Shown here: positions 16,839 to 25,705 of the stretch, piece after piece
How the letters are laid out: every line of letters starts with the position of its first letter
Numbering within the stretch: the stretch's first letter is position 1
Source of the DNA: CBDDBU01 sp965226045
GTDB lineage: Bacteria > Pseudomonadota > Alphaproteobacteria > VGEJ01
Assembly: GCA_965226045.1 (NCBI GenBank)
Contig: CBDDBU010000028.1
Span: forward strand, 248,001 to 312,000
DNA: 64,000 bases
Direction: 5' to 3'
Made by a program: the position numbers and the translations under genes
Notes under the pieces: model-generated
Told to the model about the DNA's origin: nothing
Database searches by the model: none
The model's input: only the letters and a program-made list of their open reading frames with translations

Positions 16839-17819
16839 TCAGTCCCGCCGGGTCCCGACGATGCCGCCGAACATATCCATGTCGACGTTGTTGCCGCTCA
16901 GCACCACGGCCGTGTGCCCGCGAATGTCGGGCACAAGATCGTGCAGGAGCGCGGCGATGCCGACGCTCCCACCGCCCTCGACGACCAGGCGCTCGTGGCG
17001 GTAGGCATGCACCATGGCGGCAGCGATCTGCTCCTCGCTCACCACGATCATCTTATCGACGAAATCGCGCACCATCGCGAATGAATAGCGGTTGCTCAGA
17101 CCAATACCACCGCCCAGGCTGTCGGCCAGCGTCTCGACCTCCTCGACGAGGATCGGCTTGCCGGCATGCTGGCTGTCGATCATCGCCGCGCCCCGCGCCA
17201 TCGAAACGCCGACCACGCGGGTGGCGGGCGAGGCGGACTTGAGGACGAGTGCGATGCCACCGATCAGACCGCCGCCGCCGATCGGCACGATCACCGTGTC
17301 GATCTCGGGAATGTCCTCCAAGAGCTCGAGACCGATCGTGCCCTGGCCGGCGATCACCCACGGGTCGTCGAACGGATTGACGAACGTGAGGCCCCGGTCG
17401 CTGACTAGGCGTTCGGCCTCTTCCTGGGCTTCATCCTGGCTGTCGCCGACGATCAGAACTTCGGCGCCCAGGGCCTTGATCGCCTCGACCTTGACCACGG
17501 GCACCAGTCGCGAGAGGCATACGATTGCCCGTACGCCCTGGCGCCGCGCGGCGTAGGCGACCGCGCGGCCGTGATTGCCGGTGGAGACCGTGACCACACC
17601 GCGCTCGCGTTCCTCAACGTCGAGACTGAAAATACGATTGGCGGCGCCGCGAATCTTGAATGCGCCCATGTCCTGCATCGTCTCAAGCTTGAGGTAGACG
17701 GGCGCTCCACAGCGCTCCGACAGGCTCGCTGACGGCACCAGCGGCGTTCGCCGCGCCAGCGGGGTGATCACCGCCCGAGCGCGATAAACGTCGGCCAGCG
17801 ATATGCCGCGCTCGGTCAT
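16839..17819 (-). CDS. eutB: PLP-dependent threonine dehydratase-like protein, EutB-like
   Basis: This 326-residue fold-type II PLP enzyme (serine/threonine dehydratase family) has the Schiff-base lysine in MGAFKIRGAAN (~K55), the asparagine loop STGNHGRAVAY, and the phosphate-binding GGGGLIGG near residue 180. It has no C-terminal ACT domain, as in catabolic or EutB types. The ATG at 17819 is chosen; an in-frame GTG at 17840 would overlap the aminotransferase stop. It is followed after three bases by the EutC-like gene. EutB homologues act in hydroxyectoine breakdown, but other beta-hydroxy amino acids are possible substrates. Confidence 0.84.
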   Translation of the reverse strand: MTERGISLADVYRARAVITPLARRTPLVPSASLSERCGAPVYLKLETMQDMGAFKIRGAANRIFSLDVEERERGVVTVSTGNHGRAVAYAARRQGVRAIVCLSRLVPVVKVEAIKALGAEVLIVGDSQDEAQEEAERLVSDRGLTFVNPFDDPWVIAGQGTIGLELLEDIPEIDTVIVPIGGGGLIGGIALVLKSASPATRVVGVSMARGAAMIDSQHAGKPILVEEVETLADSLGGGIGLSNRYSFAMVRDFVDKMIVVSEEQIAAAMVHAYRHERLVVEGGGSVGIAALLHDLVPDIRGHTAVVLSGNNVDMDMFGGIVGTRRD

Positions 17820-17824
17820 CGGTC

Positions 17825-19240
17825 TCAGGCCGCCTTCCACTCGCCGCCGGCCGTCAATTGGTCGCTCACCTTGTCGACGGCGCGGCGCGTGATGTCGACG
17901 ATCTCGTCGACATCGTTGCGATCGGTCACCAAAGGGGGGGCGAAGCCAAGCGCCGCGCCATGCGGCATCGCACGCGCGATCAGCCCCTCATCGAGGCACG
18001 CTGCGGCGATCCTCTGACTCACCTGGTGGTGGGGGGCGAACGGCACCTTTTGCGCACGATCGGCGACGAACTCAAGCGCGGCCATCAGCCCGACCCCGCG
18101 CACTTCGCCCACCAGCGGATGGCTATCGAAGCCGGTATGCAGCCGCTCGAGCAGGTAAGCGCCGGTCGCCCGCGCGTTGCCGGTCAGATCCTCGCGCTCG
18201 ATGATATCGAGATTGGCCATGGCGGCGGCGGCCCCGAGCGCATGGGCGCTATAGGTGAAGCCGTGCGCGAACGGCCCGAATTGGTCCGCCCCCTCTTCCA
18301 TCACCGACCACACTTTTTCATTCACCAGCGCGCCCGACAGCGGCAGATAGGCGCTGGTCACGCCTTTGGCGATCGACATCAGGTCCGGTTCGATGTCGTA
18401 GCGCAAGCTGCCGAAGGGTGCGCCCAGGCGACCAAAGCCGCAGATCACTTCATCGGCGATCAGCAGCACGTCATGCCGCGCGAGCACCGCCTGGATCTCC
18501 CGCCAATAGCCCTTAGGCGGCGGAACGATGCCGCCCGTCCCTAACACCGGTTCGCCGATGAACGCGGCGACGGTTTCCGGTCCCTCCGCCTCGATCAGGG
18601 CATCGAGCGCGGCAGCACAGTGGCGCGAGAACTCGCGCTCGCTCATGCCCGGTTCGGCCCCCCAGTAGTGGTGGGGTGCGAGGGTGTGAAGGATCGGTCC
18701 GACCGGAAGGTCGAAGGCGCGGTGGTAGACCGGCAAGCCGGTCAGACTCGCGGCGATGATCGTAGCGCCATGATAGCCGCGCTGGCGGGAGATAATTTTC
18801 TTCTTGTTCTCGCGGCCCCGCACGTTGTTGTAGTACCAGGCGATCTTGACCAGGGTTTCGTTAGCGTCGGATCCCGACATACCGAAGAAAATCCGGCTCA
18901 TCGCGGGCGGCGCCATCTTGAGAATGCGTTCCGACAGCAGGATCGCCGGCTCGGTCGCCGTCGCCGCGTAGGCGTGGTAGTAGGCGAGTTTCTTCGCCTG
19001 CTCATAGATCGCCTCGGCGATCTCGGTCCTGCCGTAGCCGACATTCACGCAGTAGAGGCCTGCGAAGGCGTCGATGAACTGGCGACCGTCACGATCGGTC
19101 AGGCGCACCCCGTGGCCGGTCTCGAAGATGCGCGGCGCGGACCTTCCCTGCGCGTGATCCTTAAGATGCGTCAGGGGATGGATGAGCGTGTCGCGGTCGA
19201 TCTGCTCGAGTGACAAGTTGCGTCGGTCGGCGCGCGCCAT
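17825..19240 (-). CDS. Class III omega-aminotransferase
   Basis: This 471-residue PLP enzyme belongs to the class III aminotransferase family (beta-alanine/gamma-aminobutyrate/diamine:pyruvate type). It shows FGMSGSDANETLVKIAWYY near residue 120 and RGYHGATIIAASLTG. The Asp block LLIADEVICGFGRLG and the PLP lysine in SIAKGVTSAYLPL (~residue 285) follow. The ATG at 19240 (MARADRRN) has an upstream GGGAGGGAACC ribosome site. It leads the minus-strand set aminotransferase, eutB, eutC. In ectoine routes a similar transaminase (EutA/DoeD type) acts on diaminobutyrate, which is a reasonable but unproven role. Confidence 0.88.
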   Translation of the reverse strand: MARADRRNLSLEQIDRDTLIHPLTHLKDHAQGRSAPRIFETGHGVRLTDRDGRQFIDAFAGLYCVNVGYGRTEIAEAIYEQAKKLAYYHAYAATATEPAILLSERILKMAPPAMSRIFFGMSGSDANETLVKIAWYYNNVRGRENKKKIISRQRGYHGATIIAASLTGLPVYHRAFDLPVGPILHTLAPHHYWGAEPGMSEREFSRHCAAALDALIEAEGPETVAAFIGEPVLGTGGIVPPPKGYWREIQAVLARHDVLLIADEVICGFGRLGAPFGSLRYDIEPDLMSIAKGVTSAYLPLSGALVNEKVWSVMEEGADQFGPFAHGFTYSAHALGAAAAMANLDIIEREDLTGNARATGAYLLERLHTGFDSHPLVGEVRGVGLMAALEFVADRAQKVPFAPHHQVSQRIAAACLDEGLIARAMPHGAALGFAPPLVTDRNDVDEIVDITRRAVDKVSDQLTAGGEWKAA

Positions 19241-19324
19241 GGTTCCCTCCCCGTCGGACACACCCGGCACACCTAACCGATCCGCCGCGATTCCTCAATG
19301 CTGGTGGCCATTCGACGCGGCCTC

Positions 19325-20311
19325 TCAGCGGCCGAGCCCGGCCGAACCCACTTCCCTTTGTTGCGCCCAGCGATCGAGCAGCGCAGCCAACAACTCGATC
19401 GCGAGACGCTCGCTGGGCGCACCGGTCGGGACCATGCCGTGATCGGCTTCGAAGGCGCGGATCGCGGCCCGCGTGCGGGAGCCAAGTTGGCCATCGACCG
19501 GCCCGGGATCATAGCCGAGTGTGCTCAGAGGGCGTTGAACGTAGACACGGATGCCTTCGGGCGCATCGAAAGCACCGGGTGCGCCACCATCGCTAGCGAG
19601 CTCGGAAGCGGCCTCGGTCTCAACCGCTTGAATCTGCTCTGCCACGGCGTCGGGCGGCGTCCGCCATCGCGTCGCCAAATCGCGTGCCACGGTGAGCTCG
19701 TCGGGGCTCAGGTAGGCCGCCGCTCGATCGCGCCCACGCGCGGCCTGCTGACGCGCGCGGCCCGGTGGGAAGCCAAGCGCGGCACTCGCATAGAGGGCGT
19801 AGGCGCGGGACGGGTCGCGGGCGACGCCAAGGCCGTATTCGTGCATCGCGCCGAGGTTGAACTGGGCATCCGCCAGCCCCCTCTCGGCGGCGCGGCGATA
19901 CCAGCGCACCGCCTCCCCGTAATCCTGTGGCACGCCACGTCCGAGGTCATACAAGGTGCCAAGGTTGCTCTCCCCCTCGGCGAGACCCTGTTCGGCCGCC
20001 CAACGAAACCATTGCAGCGCCTTGGCGTCGTCCTGGTCCACCCCATCGCCGTGGTAGTACATCAAGCCGAGGTCGACTTGGGCCTCCGCCAGTCCGCTCG
20101 ACGCGGCTCTGAGGTACCACCTGAAGGCCTCGGCCAGGTTGGGCTCGACGCCTTGACCATCGCTATAGGTTGTTGCCAGCAGATACTGAGCCCAGGCGTG
20201 GTCGCGCCGCTCGTAGGCGGCCAGGACATCGTCGAAGTCGGCACGCGCGGGCGTCGCCACCGCGAGATACCCACCGATGGCGGCGGCGAGCAGCACCAGC
20301 CCTATCCGCAT
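19325..20311 (-). CDS. Secreted Sel1-repeat protein with peptidoglycan-binding domain
   Basis: With the ATG at 20311 the protein is 328 residues and opens with a clear signal peptide (MRIGLVLLAAAIGGYLAVATPARA). About four Sel1-like TPR units follow at ~residues 30-175 (for example AQVDLGLMYYHGDGVDQDD and AQFNLGAMHEYGLGVARD). A C-terminal peptidoglycan_binding_1 helix bundle is at ~255-315 (RPLSTLGYDPGPVDGQLGSRTRAAIRAFE). It is therefore a periplasmic scaffold likely anchored to the wall. Upstream in-frame ATG codons would place the hydrophobic signal internally, so they were rejected. No operon partner is apparent. Confidence 0.85.
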   Translation of the reverse strand: MRIGLVLLAAAIGGYLAVATPARADFDDVLAAYERRDHAWAQYLLATTYSDGQGVEPNLAEAFRWYLRAASSGLAEAQVDLGLMYYHGDGVDQDDAKALQWFRWAAEQGLAEGESNLGTLYDLGRGVPQDYGEAVRWYRRAAERGLADAQFNLGAMHEYGLGVARDPSRAYALYASAALGFPPGRARQQAARGRDRAAAYLSPDELTVARDLATRWRTPPDAVAEQIQAVETEAASELASDGGAPGAFDAPEGIRVYVQRPLSTLGYDPGPVDGQLGSRTRAAIRAFEADHGMVPTGAPSERLAIELLAALLDRWAQQREVGSAGLGR

Positions 20312-20404
20312 CGAGAGCCGCCTCAAGGCCCATCTCCATGCCAGATTGACGGGCCGCGCGGCGCCACACATTGTCGCGTCATTTCGCCGACGGAGGACGA
20401 TGTG

Positions 20405-21295
20405 ATGTGGCAGGAGCGCAAGCCGGATGCGGTGGGCGAGGTCAAGGTCGACGGCCATACCGTCAAGACATACAGCTTCGGCGAGGGGAATAATGTCCTT
20501 TTCCTGCTCAACGGCGGACCGGGCATTCCGTGCGACTACCTTCGCGAGGCCCACTCAGCGATGACCGACCACGGTTTTCGCGTCGTCACATACGACCAAC
20601 TGGGGACCGGCGCCTCCGATCGACCCAACGATACCTCGCTGTGGAACATTACCCGCTACGTCGCCGAGGTCGAGACGGTGCGGACCGCCATGGGGTTGGG
20701 TAAGGTTCACTTGCTCGGCCACTCGTGGGGCGGTTGGCTGAGCATCGAGTACGGCATTACCCACCCCGACAATCTCAAGACCGTCATGCTCGGCGACACC
20801 TGCGCCGATATGCCGCACCTGATCCAGGAGCTCGACCGCCACCGCGCCGCCCTCGGACCCGAGACGGTCGCCATGATGCAACGGCACGAGGCTGAAGGAA
20901 CGCTCGGTCACGCTGAATATCAAGCTGCGATTACGCTGCTCAACTACCGCCACGTTTGCCGCCTGCAAACCTGGCCGCCGCCGCTTCGGCGCTCCGTCGA
21001 CGGCTGGAACCTGCAACCCTACGAGACCATGCAGGGGCCGAACGAGTTCCTCTATACGGGCAATCTCAAGGACTGGAACCGCCTCCCCGATATGCACCGC
21101 ATCACCTGTCCAGCGCTGATCACGGCCGGCAAGTACGATGAACTCTCGCCCGCCTGCGCGCTGCGGATGCGAAATGCGCTGCCCAATGCCGAGCTACGAG
21201 TGTTCGAGAACAGCTCGCACACGCCGTTCTACGAGGAGCCCGCCGCCTACTATCCAGCACTGATTGACTTCCTCGCCCGCCACGGCGGCGGCTGA
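20405..21295 (+). CDS. Proline iminopeptidase-like alpha/beta hydrolase
   Basis: This 296-residue cytoplasmic hydrolase resembles the proline iminopeptidase/tricorn-interacting F1 branch. It has the oxyanion strand LFLLNGGPGIP (the HGGPG motif reads NGGPG), VVTYDQLGTGASD, the nucleophile GHSWGGW (~S102), Asp in GKYDELSP, and His in SSHTPFYEEP. The GGAGG at 20392-20396 fixes the start. The protein has the usual lid inserted between strand 6 and helix D. It converges with a second alpha/beta hydrolase on the minus strand, their 3' ends lying only 5 bp apart once the frameshift of the latter is accounted for. The substrate may be a small amide or N-terminal proline peptide. Confidence 0.88.
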   Translation: MWQERKPDAVGEVKVDGHTVKTYSFGEGNNVLFLLNGGPGIPCDYLREAHSAMTDHGFRVVTYDQLGTGASDRPNDTSLWNITRYVAEVETVRTAMGLGKVHLLGHSWGGWLSIEYGITHPDNLKTVMLGDTCADMPHLIQELDRHRAALGPETVAMMQRHEAEGTLGHAEYQAAITLLNYRHVCRLQTWPPPLRRSVDGWNLQPYETMQGPNEFLYTGNLKDWNRLPDMHRITCPALITAGKYDELSPACALRMRNALPNAELRVFENSSHTPFYEEPAAYYPALIDFLARHGGG

Positions 21296-21300
21296 GATCG

Positions 21301-22045
21301 CTACACCAACACGTCGCCCAGGAAGCGCGCGAGGATAGGATCGAAGCGCGCGCGCTTCCCAGAACGGCGCATGGCCAACGCCGTCGAGAATATGCACCCG
21401 GCCCTCCCATAGATTGGCGCAGGCGACGGTTTCGAGATAGGCGTTGTTGACGTAGGGCTCGTCGCCGCCGCTGACGTTGGCGAGGGGCAGCTTCGCGGTT
21501 TCGACGACGGCGCGTTGGTTGTCGCCGACGCCGGCGACGAAAGACTCGAACATGATCCGCCGCGCCCGTCCGTCGCAGCGCTGCACGGCCGCCAGCAGGA
21601 ACGGCTCGAACGAAGCGTTGCGGCCACAGGTGTCGTGGGCGAAACTATCGCCCTCCTCCTCGCTAAACACCTCCTGGCCGGCGAGATGCATGTGCGGGTT
21701 GGGCAGGAAGCCATCGCCAACCTGATCGCCGCCCACGGGCGGGGTGCCGGTGATCATCAGGCCTTTGAGGCCGGCATAGCGGCCGATCACCTCGATCCCG
21801 ATATGTCCACCGAGCGACCAGCCGACCACAGCCGCCGTCTCGACGCCGCACCCGGCGAGCACCTGGACCGCGGCGTCGGCATAGCCCGGCATCGTGTAGC
21901 CTCGCTCGGGATCGCGCGCGTCCTCCGAGGCGCCATGACCTGGCAAGTCCATGGCGATCATGCGATAGCGCCGACCCAGGTCGCCGTCGAGCTGATTGCG
22001 GAAGACTTCCTTGCACGAGGAATTGCCGTGGATGAGCAATACCAC
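21301..22045 (-). pseudogene. Alpha/beta hydrolase with GC-run frameshift and no canonical start
   Basis: The protein has the hydrolase fold: LLIHGNSSCKEVFRNQL, MIAMDLPGHGASED, nucleophile VVGWSLGGH, and His in GVGHAPFWE. Two defects are visible. First, at 21341-21350 a (GC)5 run shifts the frame. The expected ending FDPILARFLGDVLV followed by TAG (21301-21303) is in another frame, and a GC6 run would restore it. Unshifted translation runs on to 21194 across the neighbouring gene. Second, the conserved N-terminus (HGRISIVESKGGGPV) is open back to the stop of the upstream SDR gene at 22118 but contains no ATG/GTG/TTG. Only the internal GTG at 22045 could start. It may be translationally coupled, slippage-regulated or simply decayed. 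Confidence 0.7.
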
Positions 22046-22117
22046 CGGGCCGCCGCCTTTGCTTTCAACTATCGATATCCGGCCATGGTCGGTCTCGATG
22101 GTGTGAGCACGCGTACG

Positions 22118-22906
22118 CTAGATCTCCGGGCGCTCGTAGCTCTCGAAATTGCCACAAACACTGATCGCCTGGCCCGAGATGTGCCGCCCCGCCTCCGAGC
22201 ACAGATAAAGCGCCATGTCGGCGATCTCTTGCTGACTGACCATGGTCCGCAGCGAAATACGCTGGAGCACTTTCGGCACGAACTCGTCGTAGGAAGCACC
22301 GGCCGCCGCCGCTTGTTTTTCGATCACCCCGCGCAGCCGTGGCCCATCGACCGCGCCGGGCAGGATGGCGTTGACCCTGATGTTCTTTGGTCCCAGTTCA
22401 TAGGCCGCCTGTTCGGTGAAGCCACATACAGCATACTTGGAGGTCGAGTAGGGCGCGCGCAACGGCATCGGCAGTCGACCGGCCACCGACGATAGGTTGA
22501 CGATCGCCCCACCGCCAGCCGCCGTGAACGGGGCCACGGCGCGCCGCGCGCAATAGAACTGGCCATTCACGTTGACGGCGATGGTCTCGTTCCACTCTGC
22601 CGGCGTGATATCCTCGAAGCGCTTGGTCGGGCCCGCGATGCCCGCGTTGTTGATGAGTATGTCGAGGCCGCCGAGACCCGCCAGTGCCTCATCGAACAAC
22701 TTGTCTACCTGCGCCGGGTCCGAAACATCGGCGTTGGTGGCGCCGATGTCGGGGTGCTTGTCGCGGACATCGTTGAGCGCCGCCTCATCGATGTCGCACA
22801 CATGCACCCGGGCGCCATTCGCGACGAATGTCTGCGCGATCACTCGGCCAATTCCGGCCGCGCCGGCGGTGATGATCGTGCGCTTTCCCGCAACGTTGAT
22901 GTCCAC
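22118..22906 (-). CDS. Short-chain dehydrogenase/reductase
   Basis: This 262-residue classical SDR has the cofactor motif TAGAAGIGR (residues ~12-20), the DIDEAAL acidic residue suggesting NAD preference, NNAG at ~88, and the catalytic Ser in NLSSVAG with YSTSK (Tyr-x3-Lys) at ~155. The C-terminal substrate loop has LPGAVDGPRLRGVI. It lies 14 bases downstream of HyuA on the same strand and directly upstream of the broken hydrolase, so it forms a three-gene set. The substrate is an unknown alcohol or ketone. Confidence 0.9.
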   Translation of the reverse strand: MDINVAGKRTIITAGAAGIGRVIAQTFVANGARVHVCDIDEAALNDVRDKHPDIGATNADVSDPAQVDKLFDEALAGLGGLDILINNAGIAGPTKRFEDITPAEWNETIAVNVNGQFYCARRAVAPFTAAGGGAIVNLSSVAGRLPMPLRAPYSTSKYAVCGFTEQAAYELGPKNIRVNAILPGAVDGPRLRGVIEKQAAAAGASYDEFVPKVLQRISLRTMVSQQEIADMALYLCSEAGRHISGQAISVCGNFESYERPEI

Positions 22907-22920
22907 GGCCTAGCCTCCTC

Positions 22921-24993
22921 TCAGCCGGCGTTCGGCTGGATAGACAAACTGCCGGTTTCCGTCGCGGTCGCGGCCGCGCCCGGATTGATGACGACGGTCG
23001 TGAACGACGACTCGACGATCGCCGGCCCCTTGAGTACCGCGCCGGGCTTGAGATCCTCGAAATGGCGCACCGCCGCCTCCGCATACCCGGTTCCCCGGAA
23101 ATACGCGCGCCGGACCGACGACAACTGGCTATGGCCGTTCGCATCCGCGAGGCCGCCGGTGCCGACCTCGCGGATGCGACAGCTCACGGCCGCGCGCCAC
23201 CCGACCACCTCGATCTCCGATTCCGGATCGGCGATCGCGAAGATATCCTCGTGCGTGCGGTGAAAAGCGGCGACCAGCGCCCGTACATCGTCGTCGGAGC
23301 GAAACCGCGGCGATGGCAGCTGTACCTCGATCTCCCACACCTGATGGGGATAGCGCGCTTCGGCGGTGAGCTCGATTCGACTTTCGATCGAGCCGTGCCC
23401 CGGGCCGTCGATAAACTCCTGGCATCGGACCTCCAGGTTGGCGAGCACCTCGTTGACGCTATCGCGATCGAAGCGGCCGCTGATCATGTAGTGCGTCGCC
23501 TGGTACTGTGTCGCCAATTCGGACATCAGGGCGCCGGCCGCGCTCAGCGCCGCGCCCACTTCGGGAATGATGACGCGCTCGCAACCGAGCCGCCGGGCGA
23601 TCAGCACCGCGTTCAGGCCCGCCGCGCCGCCGCCACCGATCAGACAGGCGGTCGCTGGATCGATCCCCTGGTTGACTGTGATGTCCTCGATCGCGTGAAC
23701 CATGTTCTCGGTCGCGACATCGATGATCGCGGCGGCCGCCATCTCCAGCGTCAGGACGAGCGGTTCGGCCACCTTGTTCGTGATGGATCGGGCGGCGGCC
23801 TCGACATCGACGGTCATCGTGCCGCCGAGAAAGTAGTCGGGGTCGAGATAGCCGAGAACCAGCGCGGCGTCGGTGACGGTCGCCTCGGTACCTCCCGCGC
23901 CGTAGCAGGCAGGACCTGGCACCGCGCCCGCGCTCTGCGGGCCCACGTGCAGCATCCCGCCGGGGTCGACCCACGCGACCGAACCACCGCCCGCGCCAAT
24001 GCTTCTGACATCGACGGACGGGAAGCCGGTCATGTGTCCGCGAAAGGGCTGACCGATCCAGGTCTCGCGGGTCCACGGAATGCGCCCGCGTCGCACCAGA
24101 CTCACGTCGTAGGTCGTGCCGCCAGTATCGGTGACGATCGCGGTATCCATTCCGCTGTCGGCCCGCGCGAAGTGGCGGCCCGCGATTGGCGCCATCGCCG
24201 GGCCAGAGTTGATCGAGTGGATGGGCGTGCGGGCGATGTCGATTGCGTCCATGACGCCACCCTGGGAGGTCACCACGAGGACCCGTCCGGCGAAGCCAGT
24301 GGCCCTCAAACGCTCGGCGAGGTTGGTCAGGTAGGCGCCCATCAAAGGCTTGAGCGACGCGTCGATGCAGGTCGACGAGGCCCGCCGGTACTCGCGCAGC
24401 GCTGGGTTCAGTTGGTGCGAAAGGGTAACGGGAACGCCCGCCAGATGCTCGGCCAACAGCTCGCCCACCCGCAGCTCATGATCGGGAGTCACCACCGACC
24501 ACAGCAGGCAGACGCCGACCGCCTCTACCGCCTTGGCCTTGAGCTGCCGCGCGATTTCGACAACGGCCTGCTCGCTCAGCGGCTCGGCGACCGAGCCATC
24601 CGCCATGATCCGCTCCGGTACTTCGTAGGTGAGTGACCGGGGGACATAGGGGTCGGGATAGGGCACGGTAAAATTGAAGGGCTCGATTCGGCCTCCCTCG
24701 CGAAACACCAATATGTCGGGATGGCCCTTGGTGGCGAGAAACGCCGTCTTGGCCGTGGTCCGCGTCACGATGGCGTTGATCGCGCGCGTCGTGCCATGGA
24801 CGAAGAGGTCGCCCTTCGCCAACAGACCCTCCCGCGACAGTCCTCGGTCCTTGGCGGCCGCGTCGATGCTATCCATCACCCCGACGATCGGATCGCCGGG
24901 CGTGGACGCCGACTTGTACATCCGGATCCCGCCGTCATCGTCCTCGACGATCAGATCGGTGAAGGTGCCGCCCGTGTCGACCGCAAATCGCAT
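22921..24993 (-). CDS. Hydantoinase/oxoprolinase subunit A (HyuA-like)
   Basis: This 690-residue ATP-dependent hydantoinase A/oxoprolinase-type protein opens MRFAVDTGGTFTDLIVE, the ASKHA-fold nucleotide site. It also has the block LFVHGTTRAINAIVTR, the second phosphate block VTDTGGTTYDVSLV near residue 290, and VRSIGAGGGSVAWVD. The carboxy third is shorter than in full 5-oxoprolinase. The partner subunit HyuB, usually adjacent, is not present here; the next genes are an SDR and a hydrolase. It may hydrolyse a cyclic amide or act with a distant B subunit. The ATG at 24993 is chosen because the GTGGxFTD motif normally begins within the first ten residues. Confidence 0.88.
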   Translation of the reverse strand: MRFAVDTGGTFTDLIVEDDDGGIRMYKSASTPGDPIVGVMDSIDAAAKDRGLSREGLLAKGDLFVHGTTRAINAIVTRTTAKTAFLATKGHPDILVFREGGRIEPFNFTVPYPDPYVPRSLTYEVPERIMADGSVAEPLSEQAVVEIARQLKAKAVEAVGVCLLWSVVTPDHELRVGELLAEHLAGVPVTLSHQLNPALREYRRASSTCIDASLKPLMGAYLTNLAERLRATGFAGRVLVVTSQGGVMDAIDIARTPIHSINSGPAMAPIAGRHFARADSGMDTAIVTDTGGTTYDVSLVRRGRIPWTRETWIGQPFRGHMTGFPSVDVRSIGAGGGSVAWVDPGGMLHVGPQSAGAVPGPACYGAGGTEATVTDAALVLGYLDPDYFLGGTMTVDVEAAARSITNKVAEPLVLTLEMAAAAIIDVATENMVHAIEDITVNQGIDPATACLIGGGGAAGLNAVLIARRLGCERVIIPEVGAALSAAGALMSELATQYQATHYMISGRFDRDSVNEVLANLEVRCQEFIDGPGHGSIESRIELTAEARYPHQVWEIEVQLPSPRFRSDDDVRALVAAFHRTHEDIFAIADPESEIEVVGWRAAVSCRIREVGTGGLADANGHSQLSSVRRAYFRGTGYAEAAVRHFEDLKPGAVLKGPAIVESSFTTVVINPGAAATATETGSLSIQPNAG

Positions 24994-25275
24994 ACTCGCC
25001 CTCCCGTGACCACGCACGCGTACAGCCGCTGTAGCCCTCGCATCAAGACACGACCAAGCGCTGACGCCAGGTCATGGCTTGGAGTCGACTCCGACGGCGT
25101 TGGAGCGGGCCATATTGCCAGCACACCGCTCGCCATGTACAGGCTACGCGCTGCCATACTGCGATTCACCCCCGCATCGTCCGCGCGCTAAACCCAGCGG
25201 CGGCGGCGGCGCTTGCGGATGACCAGCCGGGGGGTATCATCGTCGTGGCGCGTGGACTGTATTATTGGAGCGGTG

Positions 25276-25701
25276 ATGGGCGACGAATTGAACCGCGGCG
25301 AGTTGATCAGTCTCCTCGAGGGGCTCGGCGACGACGTCGATGAGCGAGTGATCGAAGCAGCGCGAACCATCCACCAGCGGGTCACATCGACTGGCGTGAC
25401 GTGGGACGAATTGCTCGTTCCCGAGGAGGCGGATGAGCCCGACGAGGACCCAGACGACGATTTGGACGAGGACGAGGACGAGGACGAGGACATTGGACCG
25501 GGGCCGGATGAGGGGGCACCGCTCGAACAAGACAAGCATGCCGTAGCGCTCGCGTTGATCGACGACCTGCTCGCACGCGACATCTCCGAAACCGCCCGTG
25601 AGGAGCTACTCGGCTACAGGAAGGACATCGCCGAGGGTGAGTTCGACGGCAGCGACCTCAAGTACCTCCGCGCCCTTGGCGCCCGTCTGACCAAACGCTG
25701 A
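25276..25701 (+). CDS. Hypothetical protein with acidic Asp/Glu tract
   Basis: This 141-residue protein is of unknown function. It starts MGDELNRGELISLLEGLGDD, has a central run of almost only Asp and Glu at about residues 50-75, and a C-terminal helical part with LIDDLLARDISETAREELLGYRKD. GGAG lies 5 bases before the ATG. The stop is five bases before the GluQ-RS gene, whose ribosome site overlaps it, so the two are coupled. The acidic tract could bind metal or a basic partner, but nothing in it identifies a function. Confidence 0.7.
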   Translation: MGDELNRGELISLLEGLGDDVDERVIEAARTIHQRVTSTGVTWDELLVPEEADEPDEDPDDDLDEDEDEDEDIGPGPDEGAPLEQDKHAVALALIDDLLARDISETAREELLGYRKDIAEGEFDGSDLKYLRALGARLTKR

Positions 25702-25705
25702 GGAC

